64,000 nt of DNA from Olleya namhaensis (GTDB lineage Bacteria > Bacteroidota > Bacteroidia > Flavobacteriales > Flavobacteriaceae): positions 372,001 to 436,000 of the forward strand of contig NZ_FORM01000001.1 in assembly GCF_900114005.1 (NCBI RefSeq). The letters run 5' to 3'. Both the position numbers and the translations under genes were made by a program. Each line of letters opens with the position of its first letter. Position 1 is the first letter of the stretch. Below, one piece after another: positions 36,903-45,819 of the stretch. The notes beneath the pieces were generated by a model. It was not told where the DNA came from. It was given only the letters and a program-made list of their open reading frames with translations, and searched no databases.

Positions 36903-39900
36903 ATGTTTAAACAATTTATAAAAAGACCCGTTTTGGCTATTGTCATTTCGGTTATCATTCTATTTATAGGGGGACTTGCCATCAAGCAACTTCCTATATC
37001 TCAGTTCCCACAAATAGCACCAACAACGGTAAATATCTTTATCGCTTATCCTGGTTCTAGTTCTGAAGTATTAGTTAATTCGACATTAATCCCATTAGAA
37101 ACAGCCATTAATGGTGTACAAGATATGCGCTATATCGCGTCTGATGCAACCAGTGCCGGAGAAGCAACCATTCGTGTTATTTTTGAACCAGGCACAGATC
37201 CAAACGAGGCTGTAGTCCGGGTAAAAACACGTGTGGATCAAGTAATGCCACTATTACCAGAATTGGTACAACGTGAAGGCGTTATTATATCCCCAGTCCA
37301 ACCTAGTATGTTAATGTACGTTAACCTATCTAGCACAGATAAAAATAATGATGAAAAGTTTTTATATAACTATGCTTACACTAAGGTTATACCAGAAATA
37401 CAACGTATTAAAGGGATTGCAAGCGCTCAAATTTTAGGAAGCAGAAAATACGCGATGAGAGTTTGGCTAAAACCAGACCGTATGCGTGCGTATAATATTT
37501 CTGCCGAAGAAGTATTAGAAGCCATGGAGGAGCAAAGTATTTTAGCTAGACCTGGACGACTAGGACGTAGTTCTGGTATGACTGCACAATCCTTAGAATA
37601 TGTACTAACCTATGAAGACCGCTATAATGAACCTGAACAATACGAAGAGATTATAATCCGTGCCAATAAAGAAGGAGAAATCATTCAATTAAAAGATATT
37701 GCAGAGGTTAATCTAGGAAGTGAATTTTTTGATATTTACTCCAACTTAGACGGAAAACCTTCCGCGTCAATAGTATTAAAACAAACGTTTGGAAGTAACG
37801 GTAGCGATGTAATAGATGCTGTAAAAGTAAAATTAGCAGAATTAGAAGTAGAACTACCACCGGATGTAGACTTTCAAATTAGTTATGATGTGTCTAACTT
37901 TTTAGATGCGTCTATAGAACAAGTATTACACACCCTTAGGGATGCTTTTATCTTAGTTGCTATTGTAGTATTTCTATTTTTAGGGGATTGGCGTTCTACA
38001 TTAATCCCGATTATAGCCGTACCCGTATCTTTAATTGGAGCCTTTTTTGTAATGCAATTATTTGGATTGTCCATCAACTTAATAACATTGTTTGCATTAG
38101 TACTAGCTATTGGTATTGTCGTCGATAATGCTATTGTCGTCGTGGAAGCCGTCCATGTTAAAATGGAAGAAGAACATCTCACCCCCTACAAAGCATCGTA
38201 TGAAGTGTTAGGTGAAATTGGAGGCGCTATTGTCGCTATTACTTTGGTGATGGTTTCTGTTTTTATTCCTATTTCATTTATGACGGGGCCTGTAGGTGTT
38301 TTCTATCGTCAATTCTCTATTACTATGGCTGGTGCTATTGTTATTTCAGCAATTGTTGCATTAACACTAACACCTGTATTATGTGCCATGTTACTTAAAA
38401 ACAACCATGGAAAAACTAAAAAATCACCAATAGATAAATTTATCAACTGGTTTAATAATGGTTTTGAAAAACTAACAGGTAGGTATGTCAAAATACTTAA
38501 TAAAATTGTAGCAAGACGCGTAATAACCTTTGGAATATTAGCTGCTTTTTGTGCCGGTATTTATTTCACCAACAAAGTATTACCAGCAGGATTTATACCT
38601 AATGAGGATCAAGGTATGATTTACGCTATTATTCAGACACCGCCAGGTGCAACGTTAGAACGCACAAACGAAGTCGCTAAAAAACTTCAGAAAATATGTG
38701 AAGAAACAGAAGGTGTAGAATCAGTATCCTCTTTAGCCGGTTACGAGATCATGACGGAAGGTCGTGGATCTAATGCCGGAACCTGTTTAATTAATCTTAA
38801 ATCTTGGTCAGATCGTGAGCATACCGTGCACGAAATCATGGAAGAATTAGAAGAAGAGACTAAAGATCTAGGTGCGGTTATCGAATATTTTGAACCACCT
38901 GCTGTTCCTGGATTTGGATCTTCTGGAGGGTTTGCCATGCGTCTATTAGACAAAACGAATTCAACGGATTATCATCATTTTGAAGAGATTAACAACAACT
39001 TTATAGAAGCTCTATCTAAACGTAAAGAGCTTACAGGTTTGTTTACCTTTTTCTCTGCAAATTACCCACAATATCAATTAAAAATAAACAACAAGATTGC
39101 TATGCAAAAAGGAGTAACCATTAGCAAAGCAATGGAAAATTTGAATATTTTAATTGGTAGTACTTACGAGCAAGGTTTTATTCGTTTTGGTAGATTCTTT
39201 AAGGTTTACACACAAGCAGGACCAGAATATAGACGCTTACCATCCGATCTTGAAAAGCTTTTTGTTAAAAATGAAGAAGGAGAAATGGTACCATATTCTG
39301 CATTTATGACTATCACTAAAAAACTAGGACCTAATGAGATTACAAGATATAATCTTTACAACTCAGCATCCATTAGAGGCTTACCAGCTTCAGGATTTAC
39401 AAGTGGAGATGCCATTAATGCCATTAAGGAAGTTGCTGCTAAAGAACTTCCTAGAGGTTATGATATTGCTTGGGAAGGACTGTCTTATGACGAAGCAAGT
39501 AGAGGTAACGAATCCACTTATATTTTTATAGTAGTACTAATATTTGTGTACTTTGTTTTAGCCGCACAATACGAGAGTTTTTTATTACCATTTGCAGTAA
39601 TATTATCACTACCTGTGGGTGTTTTCGGGTCATTCTTCCTGTTAAAATCAATGGGGTTAGCTAACGATGTTTATGCACAAATTGGAGTTATCATGCTGGT
39701 CGGATTACTTGGTAAAAACGCAGTACTAATTGTCGAATTTGCAGTACAAAAACAACGTGAAGGTGCTACAATTCTGGAAGCAGCTATTGAAGGTTCTAGA
39801 GCCAGATTTAGACCTATTTTAATGACGTCCTTTGCCTTTATCGCTGGATTAATTCCGCTAATAGTAGCATCCGGAGCAGGTGCTATTGCCAATAAAACCA

Positions 39901-40154
39901 TTGGTAGTTCTGCTTTAGGAGGAATGCTTATTGGAACCCTTGGTGGTGTTTTAATTATCCCTGGCTTATACTACATTTTTGCTAAAATGGCTGAAGGAAA
40001 AAGTCTTATTAAAGATGAGTCTCATGAGCCATTATCTGAAGAATTTATTAGAAATAGTGAATCTGCTGGTAAACAAACAAAAGAAAATACCGAACAAATA
40101 AGCAAATTGAAAAGTCTATTTAAAAAACTAAGCAAAAGAAACAAAGATGAATAA
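36903..40154 (+). CDS. RND multidrug efflux pump, AcrB/HAE1 type
   Basis: 1083 aa inner-membrane proton-driven transporter with 12 predicted helices and two large periplasmic loops. The N terminus MFKQFIKRPVLAIVISVIIL is characteristic. The proton-relay Asp of TM4 is in GIVVDNAIVVVEA (about 407), and the TM10 Lys is in LLGKNAVLIVEFA (about 938). HAE1-type pumps export hydrophobic or amphiphilic compounds. A charged C-terminal tail of about 45 residues follows the last helix. The end overlaps the outer-membrane gene by 8 bases. Substrate unknown. Confidence 0.96.
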   Translation: MFKQFIKRPVLAIVISVIILFIGGLAIKQLPISQFPQIAPTTVNIFIAYPGSSSEVLVNSTLIPLETAINGVQDMRYIASDATSAGEATIRVIFEPGTDPNEAVVRVKTRVDQVMPLLPELVQREGVIISPVQPSMLMYVNLSSTDKNNDEKFLYNYAYTKVIPEIQRIKGIASAQILGSRKYAMRVWLKPDRMRAYNISAEEVLEAMEEQSILARPGRLGRSSGMTAQSLEYVLTYEDRYNEPEQYEEIIIRANKEGEIIQLKDIAEVNLGSEFFDIYSNLDGKPSASIVLKQTFGSNGSDVIDAVKVKLAELEVELPPDVDFQISYDVSNFLDASIEQVLHTLRDAFILVAIVVFLFLGDWRSTLIPIIAVPVSLIGAFFVMQLFGLSINLITLFALVLAIGIVVDNAIVVVEAVHVKMEEEHLTPYKASYEVLGEIGGAIVAITLVMVSVFIPISFMTGPVGVFYRQFSITMAGAIVISAIVALTLTPVLCAMLLKNNHGKTKKSPIDKFINWFNNGFEKLTGRYVKILNKIVARRVITFGILAAFCAGIYFTNKVLPAGFIPNEDQGMIYAIIQTPPGATLERTNEVAKKLQKICEETEGVESVSSLAGYEIMTEGRGSNAGTCLINLKSWSDREHTVHEIMEELEEETKDLGAVIEYFEPPAVPGFGSSGGFAMRLLDKTNSTDYHHFEEINNNFIEALSKRKELTGLFTFFSANYPQYQLKINNKIAMQKGVTISKAMENLNILIGSTYEQGFIRFGRFFKVYTQAGPEYRRLPSDLEKLFVKNEEGEMVPYSAFMTITKKLGPNEITRYNLYNSASIRGLPASGFTSGDAINAIKEVAAKELPRGYDIAWEGLSYDEASRGNESTYIFIVVLIFVYFVLAAQYESFLLPFAVILSLPVGVFGSFFLLKSMGLANDVYAQIGVIMLVGLLGKNAVLIVEFAVQKQREGATILEAAIEGSRARFRPILMTSFAFIAGLIPLIVASGAGAIANKTIGSSALGGMLIGTLGGVLIIPGLYYIFAKMAEGKSLIKDESHEPLSEEFIRNSESAGKQTKENTEQISKLKSLFKKLSKRNKDE

Positions 40155-41595
40155 TTTTAAAAAACATATAAAGATCAGAAAACGTTTCGTAATAGGTGTT
40201 TTAACAATACTATTCTTGTATTCTTGCGCACCTACCAGAATTGTTAGAGCAGAAAACAAGACCGTTCCTGAGCAGTATAAAAGTCAATCAGAAGACACGA
40301 CAAATACTGCCAATATGCAATGGAAAGATTTTTTCAAAGATCCTAATTTAGTCGCGTTAATAGATAGCGCTTTAGTTAATAATCAGGAGCTAAACATTAT
40401 GTTACAGCAAGTGGATATAGCTAAAAACGAAATAAAAGCTAAAAAAGGAGAATACCTCCCTTTTGTTGGTGTTTACGCTGGAGCTGAAGTTGAAAAAGTT
40501 GGTGAATACACTAGGAGTGGTGCTGTAGAAAAACACTTAAATATCCGTGAAGGTGAAGAATTCCCGGAGCCTTTAACTAATTTTTCAATCGGGCTTTCTG
40601 CCTCTTGGGAACTTGATGTTTGGAAAAAACTTCGCAATGGTAAAAAAGCAGCAGTTTTAGAATATCTAGCGACTATTGAAGGTCAACATTTTATGGTAAC
40701 ACAATTGGTTACAGAAATTGCAAGCTCGTATTATGAGCTTATGGCTTTAGATAATCAATTAGAAATTATTGAAGAAAACTTAGAGATCCAGCAACAAGCA
40801 TTAAAAATGGTGAAACTTCAAAAAGAGGCAGCTAGAGCTACTTTATTAGCTGTAAGACGTTTTGAAGCGGATGTTTATAAAAACCAAAGCAGCAAGTTTA
40901 AAATTCAGCAAAAAATAGTTGAGACAGAAAATTTAATTAACTTTTTAGTTGGACGTTACCCACAAACAATAACTAGAAGTTCTAGCAATTTTATTACAAA
41001 AACGGTTGATAGTATATCTGCAGGGATTCCAGCTCAACTTTTAGCTAATCGTACAGATATTAGACAAGCAGAGTACGAGTTGTCTGCCTCTAAACTAAAC
41101 GTGAGTGTTGCAAAAGCTAATTTTTATCCTTCTATCGGTCTTAAAGCTGGTGTAGGATTAGAAGCTTTTAAACCTAAATTTTTGACAAGCACACCTGAAT
41201 CTTTACTTTACAATTTAGTGGGCGATATTGTAGCGCCATTAATTAACAGAAATGCGATAAAGGCAGAATATAAAAATGCAACTGACCAACAATTGCAAGC
41301 TCTTTTTGAATATGAAAAAACCATATTAAATGCGTTTATTGAAGTTACAAATCAGTTGTCTAATGTAGATAATCTTAAAAAAAGCTACCAGCTTAAAGAA
41401 GATCAAGTGCAAGCACTTGCAGAATCTATAGACTTATCGCTTAGGTTATTTAGATCTGCTAGAGCAGAATACACAGAAGTGTTGCTAACCCAAAGAGAAG
41501 CTTTAGATTCTAAAATTGAAATTATAGAAACTAAAAGGGACCAGTTATTAGCTAACGTAAAACTATATCAGGCTTTAGGTGGCGGTTGGAATTAA
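40147..41595 (+). CDS. TolC/NodT-type outer-membrane efflux lipoprotein
   Basis: 482 aa trimeric outer-membrane channel component. After a short basic N terminus the lipobox ILFLYSC places the lipidated Cys near 27, as in the NodT family. The PTRIVRAENKTVPEQYK and WKDFFKDPNLVALIDSALVN segments open the first repeat; long coiled helices of both repeats are evident (LEIIEENLEIQQQALKMVKL). It overlaps the pump gene by 8 bases and ends the operon before a terminator. Confidence 0.94.
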   Translation: MNNFKKHIKIRKRFVIGVLTILFLYSCAPTRIVRAENKTVPEQYKSQSEDTTNTANMQWKDFFKDPNLVALIDSALVNNQELNIMLQQVDIAKNEIKAKKGEYLPFVGVYAGAEVEKVGEYTRSGAVEKHLNIREGEEFPEPLTNFSIGLSASWELDVWKKLRNGKKAAVLEYLATIEGQHFMVTQLVTEIASSYYELMALDNQLEIIEENLEIQQQALKMVKLQKEAARATLLAVRRFEADVYKNQSSKFKIQQKIVETENLINFLVGRYPQTITRSSSNFITKTVDSISAGIPAQLLANRTDIRQAEYELSASKLNVSVAKANFYPSIGLKAGVGLEAFKPKFLTSTPESLLYNLVGDIVAPLINRNAIKAEYKNATDQQLQALFEYEKTILNAFIEVTNQLSNVDNLKKSYQLKEDQVQALAESIDLSLRLFRSARAEYTEVLLTQREALDSKIEIIETKRDQLLANVKLYQALGGGWN

Positions 41596-41618
41596 ATTGT
41601 CATGTTTTTTTTAAATTT

Positions 41619-41650
41619 AAAAACCGCTCAAGTAATTGAGCGGTTTTTTT
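41619..41650 (+). terminator. Terminator of the RND efflux operon
   Basis: AAACCGCTCAA pairs with TTGAGCGGTTT (41621-41646), followed by a T-run. Confidence 0.92.
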
Positions 41651-41654
41651 ATAT

Positions 41655-41662
41655 TATTTTTG
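41655..41662 (+). promoter_or_regulatory. -7 promoter element directly before the ABC ATPase gene
   Basis: TATTTTTG matches TAnnTTTG exactly and ends four bases before the ATG at 41667. It follows the efflux-operon terminator immediately, so the ABC gene probably has its own promoter and a leaderless mRNA. Confidence 0.45.
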
Positions 41663-41666
41663 TGTT

Positions 41667-42578
41667 ATGCTGACAGTTAAAAATCTTACCTTTTCTTATA
41701 ATAAAACACCTGTTTTAAAAGACCTTTCTTTTACTGCTAAACAAGGTGAAAACGTAGCCATTATCGGAGAAAGTGGCTCAGGAAAAAGCACACTATTAAA
41801 TCTTATTTTTGGCGAATCCGACTTAAATCAAGGTCAGATTTTTTGGAAGGATGAACAAGTTTTGGGACCAAAATATAATTTAGTTGTAGGTTACGACTTT
41901 ATGAAATACGTAAGTCAAGAATTTGACTTAATGCCTTTTATAACCGTTGAAGAAAACATTGGTAAACACCTTTCTAATTTTTTTCCAGAAGAAAAAAAAG
42001 AACGTACTGCAGAGTTACTAGAAGTTGTAGAACTTACTGAACTTGCTAAAACAAAAGTAAAAACCTTAAGTGGTGGTCAAAAACAGCGTGTAGCATTAGC
42101 ACGTGCATTGGCAAAACAGCCAGAAATTATTTTATTAGACGAGCCTTTTAGTCATATTGATAACTTCCAAAAACAATCACTTAGACGTAATGTCTTTAGA
42201 TATTTAAAAGATAAAAACATTACATGTGTTGTTGCAACACATGACAGAGAAGATGTTTTAGGTTTTGCAGACAGAATGATTGTTTTGTACGACAACAAAA
42301 TTGTTGTTAATGATAGTCCAGAAAATTTATTTAAAAATCCAGAAGCACCATTAATAGCTTCGTTTTTTGGCGAGTTTAATATTATTGGTGATGCTATAAT
42401 ATACGCACATCAATTAAAAATGGTAACCAATTCTGAGCTTAAAGCTACAGTAATACACGCTTATTTTAAAGGACACTATTACTTAATTGAAGCCTTATTA
42501 GATGATGATGTTGTGTTTTTTGAGAGTAAAACAAACTTAGAAAAAAATACTACTCAGTATTTAGAAATCATAAGATAG
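41667..42578 (+). CDS. ABC transporter ATP-binding protein
   Basis: 303 aa ATPase subunit. Walker A GESGSGKST (about 36-44), signature LSGGQKQRVALARAL (about 138-152), Walker B IILLDEPFSHID and the H-loop ATHDRED are all intact. The C-terminal 80 residues form an extra domain. No permease gene is adjacent, so its partner and substrate are unknown. The gene overlaps the convergent phosphopantetheinyl transferase gene by 11 bases; its relation to the polyketide cluster is uncertain. Confidence 0.92.
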   Translation: MLTVKNLTFSYNKTPVLKDLSFTAKQGENVAIIGESGSGKSTLLNLIFGESDLNQGQIFWKDEQVLGPKYNLVVGYDFMKYVSQEFDLMPFITVEENIGKHLSNFFPEEKKERTAELLEVVELTELAKTKVKTLSGGQKQRVALARALAKQPEIILLDEPFSHIDNFQKQSLRRNVFRYLKDKNITCVVATHDREDVLGFADRMIVLYDNKIVVNDSPENLFKNPEAPLIASFFGEFNIIGDAIIYAHQLKMVTNSELKATVIHAYFKGHYYLIEALLDDDVVFFESKTNLEKNTTQYLEIIR

Positions 42579-43125
42579 CATAACCACTAAAAGCACCATG
42601 ATGTGTCAACGAAAAAGAGACATCTAACAAGTCACTGTTATGCTGTAGTTTAGGCACACCAATATTGTTTTTAATAATAGTTACTTCATCTAAATTTAAA
42701 GTTTTTAAAAAGCTCCTTTTTAGGCATTTACTCTGTGCGTCATAGTCTTGACTATGATCTAAAAACCATTCACTTTTATAACTTTTACCAGACGCTATTA
42801 ACGCAATAGAATAAATAAAATCTTCAGTAATTATAGACTCTATAAAATAACGATTGTCTTCAATAATTACCTCTCCTTTTAAATTAGAAAGTAAAGTACA
42901 TTCCAAACGTTTTGGATTAAAAAACCGTGTTCCAAACTGTTGTACATTTACTTTATACGCAGCTTCTTTCATGCTCCAAAGTAGCCAAACCATTTGGTCT
43001 TGATCTTTAGCAGACCAAATTAATTGCTGCTCTCTTGGCGTAAAAATTTTATCTAAAAAACGTGGACGTTTCCAATTACTATCTTTAGCAGCTTGTTTTA
43101 AATCGACAATATCATTGCCTATCAT
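42568..43125 (-). CDS. 4'-phosphopantetheinyl transferase (cluster carrier-protein activator)
   Basis: 185 aa AcpS/Sfp-superfamily enzyme that moves phosphopantetheine from CoA to a carrier-protein serine. The metal-binding motif GNDIVDL is at residues 3-9 and the second motif WSMKEAAYKV at about 50-59. It overlaps the upstream acyl carrier protein gene by 4 bases (start codon inside the acp stop), so that ACP is its probable substrate. It ends the minus-strand lipid/polyketide cluster. Confidence 0.9.
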   Translation of the reverse strand: MIGNDIVDLKQAAKDSNWKRPRFLDKIFTPREQQLIWSAKDQDQMVWLLWSMKEAAYKVNVQQFGTRFFNPKRLECTLLSNLKGEVIIEDNRYFIESIITEDFIYSIALIASGKSYKSEWFLDHSQDYDAQSKCLKRSFLKTLNLDEVTIIKNNIGVPKLQHNSDLLDVSFSLTHHGAFSGYAIL

Positions 43126-43376
43126 TTTGCTGCTAATTTTTCGTTTACAATATCCATTGCTGCTTTTACAGACGTCATTTTTTCCATGTCGTCGTTTTCT
43201 ATTCTAATATCAAATTCGTCTTCTACATCCAGAATAACATCTACTAAATTTGCTGAATTTATTTTAAGATCATTAATAAAATCAGTCGCTTCAGATAAAT
43301 TATTAAAAGCGTCTTCGTTTTGAATATAAGGTTGTACAATAGTTTTTAGTTTCGAGATAAGTTCTTCTTTAGTCAT
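43122..43376 (-). CDS. Dedicated acyl carrier protein
   Basis: 84 aa with the four-helix ACP pattern. The phosphopantetheine site is Ser41 in LKINSANLVDVILDVEDEFD; the usual Asp-Ser-Leu is replaced by Asn-Ser-Ala, so it is not the housekeeping AcpP. It lies between the ketosynthase (3-base gap) and the phosphopantetheinyl transferase (4-base overlap). It should carry the acyl chain built by the cluster enzymes. Confidence 0.92.
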   Translation of the reverse strand: MTKEELISKLKTIVQPYIQNEDAFNNLSEATDFINDLKINSANLVDVILDVEDEFDIRIENDDMEKMTSVKAAMDIVNEKLAAK

Positions 43377-43379
43377 AGT

Positions 43380-44651
43380 CTAATTATATTTTTTAAAAAT
43401 CACACAACCATTAACATCACCAAAACCAAAACTGGCTTTTGCTGCAATATTAAGGCTTGTATTAATAGTATGTTTTACAATTTTTTCTTCAGAAATTAGT
43501 GCAGATATTTTAGGGTGCAGGTCCTCGCAATTAATATTAGGAAACACAAATTGGTGTTTTAACTGCAATACAGTAGCTACACTTTCTATACTACCCGAAG
43601 CTGCCAAACAATGACCAACCATGGATTTTAAAGAATTTATATACGGAAAACCCGTTCCGCTTCTACCTAATGCTGTTGTCCAATTTTCGATTTCCAAACT
43701 GTCTTTTGAAGTCGCTGTTAAATGCCCATTTATAGTGTCAATATCTTCGGCTAAAATGCCCGAATCTTTAACCGCATCTTGTATGCAACGTTGCACAGCT
43801 TTAGCATTTGGAGCGGTCATTGTCCCTCCATCACGTTGTCCTCCAGAGTTTATATTTCCGCCTAAAATTTCAGCATAAATAGTCGCCTTTCTTTTTAAAG
43901 CACTTTCTAAAGACTCTAAAACTAAAGCGCCTGCTCCTGCGCCTGGCACAAAACCACTTGCTGTTTCACTCATTGGTCTAGAGCCTTCTTTTGGAGTTTC
44001 ATTATGCTTATATGTCATCACTCGCATAGCGTCAAATCCTCCCCAAATATAAGGTCCGTCGTCACTACAACTACCAACCAACATTCGTTTTGCTTGTCCG
44101 TTTTTAATACGATCATAACCCATTAAAATAGCTTCTGTACCTGTGGTACATGCAGATGAGTTTGTCGTTACTTGGTTACCTAAACCCAAAATTCCACCTA
44201 AAAAAGCACTAATTCCACTAGCCATAGTCTGTACCACAACTGTACTTCCTAATCGCTTTACCTGCTTGTCATCCAACTTATAAATAGCCTCTCTAAACTT
44301 GTCTACTCCTGAGGTTCCTGTTCCAAAAACAGTACCGGAATCAAAGTCTAAATCACTATCAGGATCAACTTCAAACCCAGCATCTTTCCAAGCGTCCATT
44401 CCTGCAATACAACCATATAAAATACCAGAACTATTAAAGCCTCTTAATTGTAAAGGTGTTAAGTATTCTAACTTTTTTTCTTCGGAAATATTAGGAATTC
44501 CACCAATACAACACGAAAAATTTAAATCTGCTAATTGTTGATGAAAAGTAATTCCGGATACACCATTTTTTATAGCCTTAGTAAATGCGTCGACACCTAC
44601 TCCATTTGGTGCAACGACTCCTAAACCTGTTATTACGACTCTGTTTTTCAT
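43380..44651 (-). CDS. Beta-ketoacyl-ACP synthase (FabF-like, cluster-specific)
   Basis: 423 aa thiolase-fold condensing enzyme. The catalytic triad is intact: Cys in NSSACTTGTEAI (about 168), His in TINGHLTATSKDSLEIENW and His in KSMVGHCLAASGSIE. The INGH sequence, where FabF usually has NAHGTST, marks a diverged clade. No separate chain-length factor is present. Genes on both sides (dehydratase, ACP) point to elongation of a special acyl chain. The gap before it contains a short palindromic repeat. Confidence 0.92.
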   Translation of the reverse strand: MKNRVVITGLGVVAPNGVGVDAFTKAIKNGVSGITFHQQLADLNFSCCIGGIPNISEEKKLEYLTPLQLRGFNSSGILYGCIAGMDAWKDAGFEVDPDSDLDFDSGTVFGTGTSGVDKFREAIYKLDDKQVKRLGSTVVVQTMASGISAFLGGILGLGNQVTTNSSACTTGTEAILMGYDRIKNGQAKRMLVGSCSDDGPYIWGGFDAMRVMTYKHNETPKEGSRPMSETASGFVPGAGAGALVLESLESALKRKATIYAEILGGNINSGGQRDGGTMTAPNAKAVQRCIQDAVKDSGILAEDIDTINGHLTATSKDSLEIENWTTALGRSGTGFPYINSLKSMVGHCLAASGSIESVATVLQLKHQFVFPNINCEDLHPKISALISEEKIVKHTINTSLNIAAKASFGFGDVNGCVIFKKYN

Positions 44652-44669
44652 ACTTTATTAATTAAAATA

Positions 44670-44693
44670 CACCTCGACAAACTCAGTTTGATC
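44670..44693. repeat. Short palindromic REP-like element, copy A
   Basis: CACCTCGACAAACTCAGTTTGAT resembles the better-preserved copy at 46641-46666 in the same orientation. It fills the gap between the dehydratase and ketosynthase genes. Confidence 0.45.
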
Positions 44694-44711
44694 TATCGTT
44701 TACAATTGGTA

Positions 44712-45152
44712 TTATTCTGCTTTCAGCATTCCTGAGATCTGTCCTCTACAAACCAATTCATTTTTCTGATTAAACATTTTTACTTTACATTTCAATTTAT
44801 TGAAACGAAAGACTTCTTTTTCTGAAACTACAGTCACTGTTTCGCCTGGAAAAACAGGTAAAAAGAAATCTACTTGACTTGACGTTAAAGCTATTTGAGG
44901 TTTATTATCTTTTGAAATTTCCTCCTTCAACATATAAATACCCAAACATACTACACCTATTTGCGCCATACATTCCGTTAAGATCACGCCTGGCGTAATT
45001 GGATTGTCTTTAAAATGTCCTTTGTAAAAATACTCGTCTTTTTTAAAAGTATAACTTCCCGTTACGCCTTCATTGGAAATCGTAGTTAAAATATCAACAA
45101 ACAAAAAAGGTTGCTGATAAGGTAATAATTTAATAATCTCGTTGTTATTCAA
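44712..45152 (-). CDS. 3-hydroxyacyl-ACP dehydratase (FabZ-like hotdog protein)
   Basis: 146 aa hotdog-fold enzyme. LLPYQQPFLFVD at residues 9-20 corresponds to FabZ LLPHRYPFLLVD, and the catalytic pair is preserved: His46 (YKGHFKDNP) and Glu60 (LTECMAQ). It should dehydrate 3-hydroxyacyl-ACP to the enoyl form in the cluster pathway, between the ketosynthase and the FabI-like reductase. The transposase gene separates it from the upstream half of the cluster. Confidence 0.88.
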   Translation of the reverse strand: MNNNEIIKLLPYQQPFLFVDILTTISNEGVTGSYTFKKDEYFYKGHFKDNPITPGVILTECMAQIGVVCLGIYMLKEEISKDNKPQIALTSSQVDFFLPVFPGETVTVVSEKEVFRFNKLKCKVKMFNQKNELVCRGQISGMLKAE

Positions 45153-45173
45153 TTGTTAATTAGGTTTTATTAG

Positions 45174-45202
45174 ACCTCACAGGTTTTAAAAACCTGTGAG
45201 GT
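45174..45202. repeat. Perfect inverted repeat next to the REP-associated transposase
   Basis: Two perfect 14-base arms (ACCTCACAGGTTTT and its complement) surround a single A. It lies 17 bases past the transposase stop. There is no T-run on the minus strand, so a simple terminator is less likely than a REP-type hairpin or transposase recognition site. I recall similar ACCTCACAGGTTTT palindromes in many Bacteroidota genomes, which would need checking. Confidence 0.7.
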
Positions 45203-45219
45203 ATTTACGCTCTTTAATT

Positions 45220-45780
45220 TTATTCCAAGTAATACTCTTCTAAATTATTTGTTTTATGAGAACTATGTGTTTTAATAAAATTTAATCTGCTTTCAAATAA
45301 ACTTAAGACATAGATTCTATTCAATTTTGTTGATTTATTAGAAAGAACTACTTGATAGGATGAATACTTATATTGACTAAAATCTGCTACAAACCCGTGA
45401 TGAACAGGATTTAAATGCACATACAAAATCAAGTTTTTCAAATACGTTTCATCTTCAATTTTTTTTCTAGAAAATCGATCTTGAAATAGACTTCCTGTTC
45501 TATTGTACTTTTTATTTATACTCTTTGAATATGCATTAAACAAATTTGAAAAGGCTTGTGAAATTTCTTTTGACTTAATATTTTCTTTCGTTTTTACAAC
45601 AAAGTGAAAATGGTTTTTCAATAAGCAATAAGATAGCACGCTACAGACGGAAGTAATATGTTTTTTCATTAACTGAAGAAAATAATTATAATTCCTCTCT
45701 TCAATAAAAAGGTCTTCTTTATTATTACCCCGATTGTAAATGTGGTAATATGTGTCTTCTAAAAGCGGTTCATATTTCAT
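45220..45780 (-). CDS. REP-associated tyrosine transposase (RAYT, Y1_Tnp/IS200-like)
   Basis: 186 aa HUH endonuclease-like protein. It begins YYHIYNRGNNKEDLF, as RAYTs do. The metal-binding HUH motif is HFH in LKNHFHFVVK (about 72-80), and the catalytic Tyr is probably in LILYVHLNPVHHG (about 135). RAYTs are domesticated single-copy transposases linked to dispersal of REP palindromes. It interrupts the polyketide cluster between reductase and dehydratase and is followed by a perfect palindrome. Nothing suggests that it is broken. Confidence 0.88.
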   Translation of the reverse strand: MKYEPLLEDTYYHIYNRGNNKEDLFIEERNYNYFLQLMKKHITSVCSVLSYCLLKNHFHFVVKTKENIKSKEISQAFSNLFNAYSKSINKKYNRTGSLFQDRFSRKKIEDETYLKNLILYVHLNPVHHGFVADFSQYKYSSYQVVLSNKSTKLNRIYVLSLFESRLNFIKTHSSHKTNNLEEYYLE

Positions 45781-45819
45781 ATTATATTTTCTTTTCTTAT
45801 AATGGTAAGCCCTTTTATT

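Noticed and set aside
35795..41595. Efflux operon as a resistance island
   Set aside because: Composition matches its flanks and there are no mobile genes; RND operons are ordinary chromosomal genes in this phylum.
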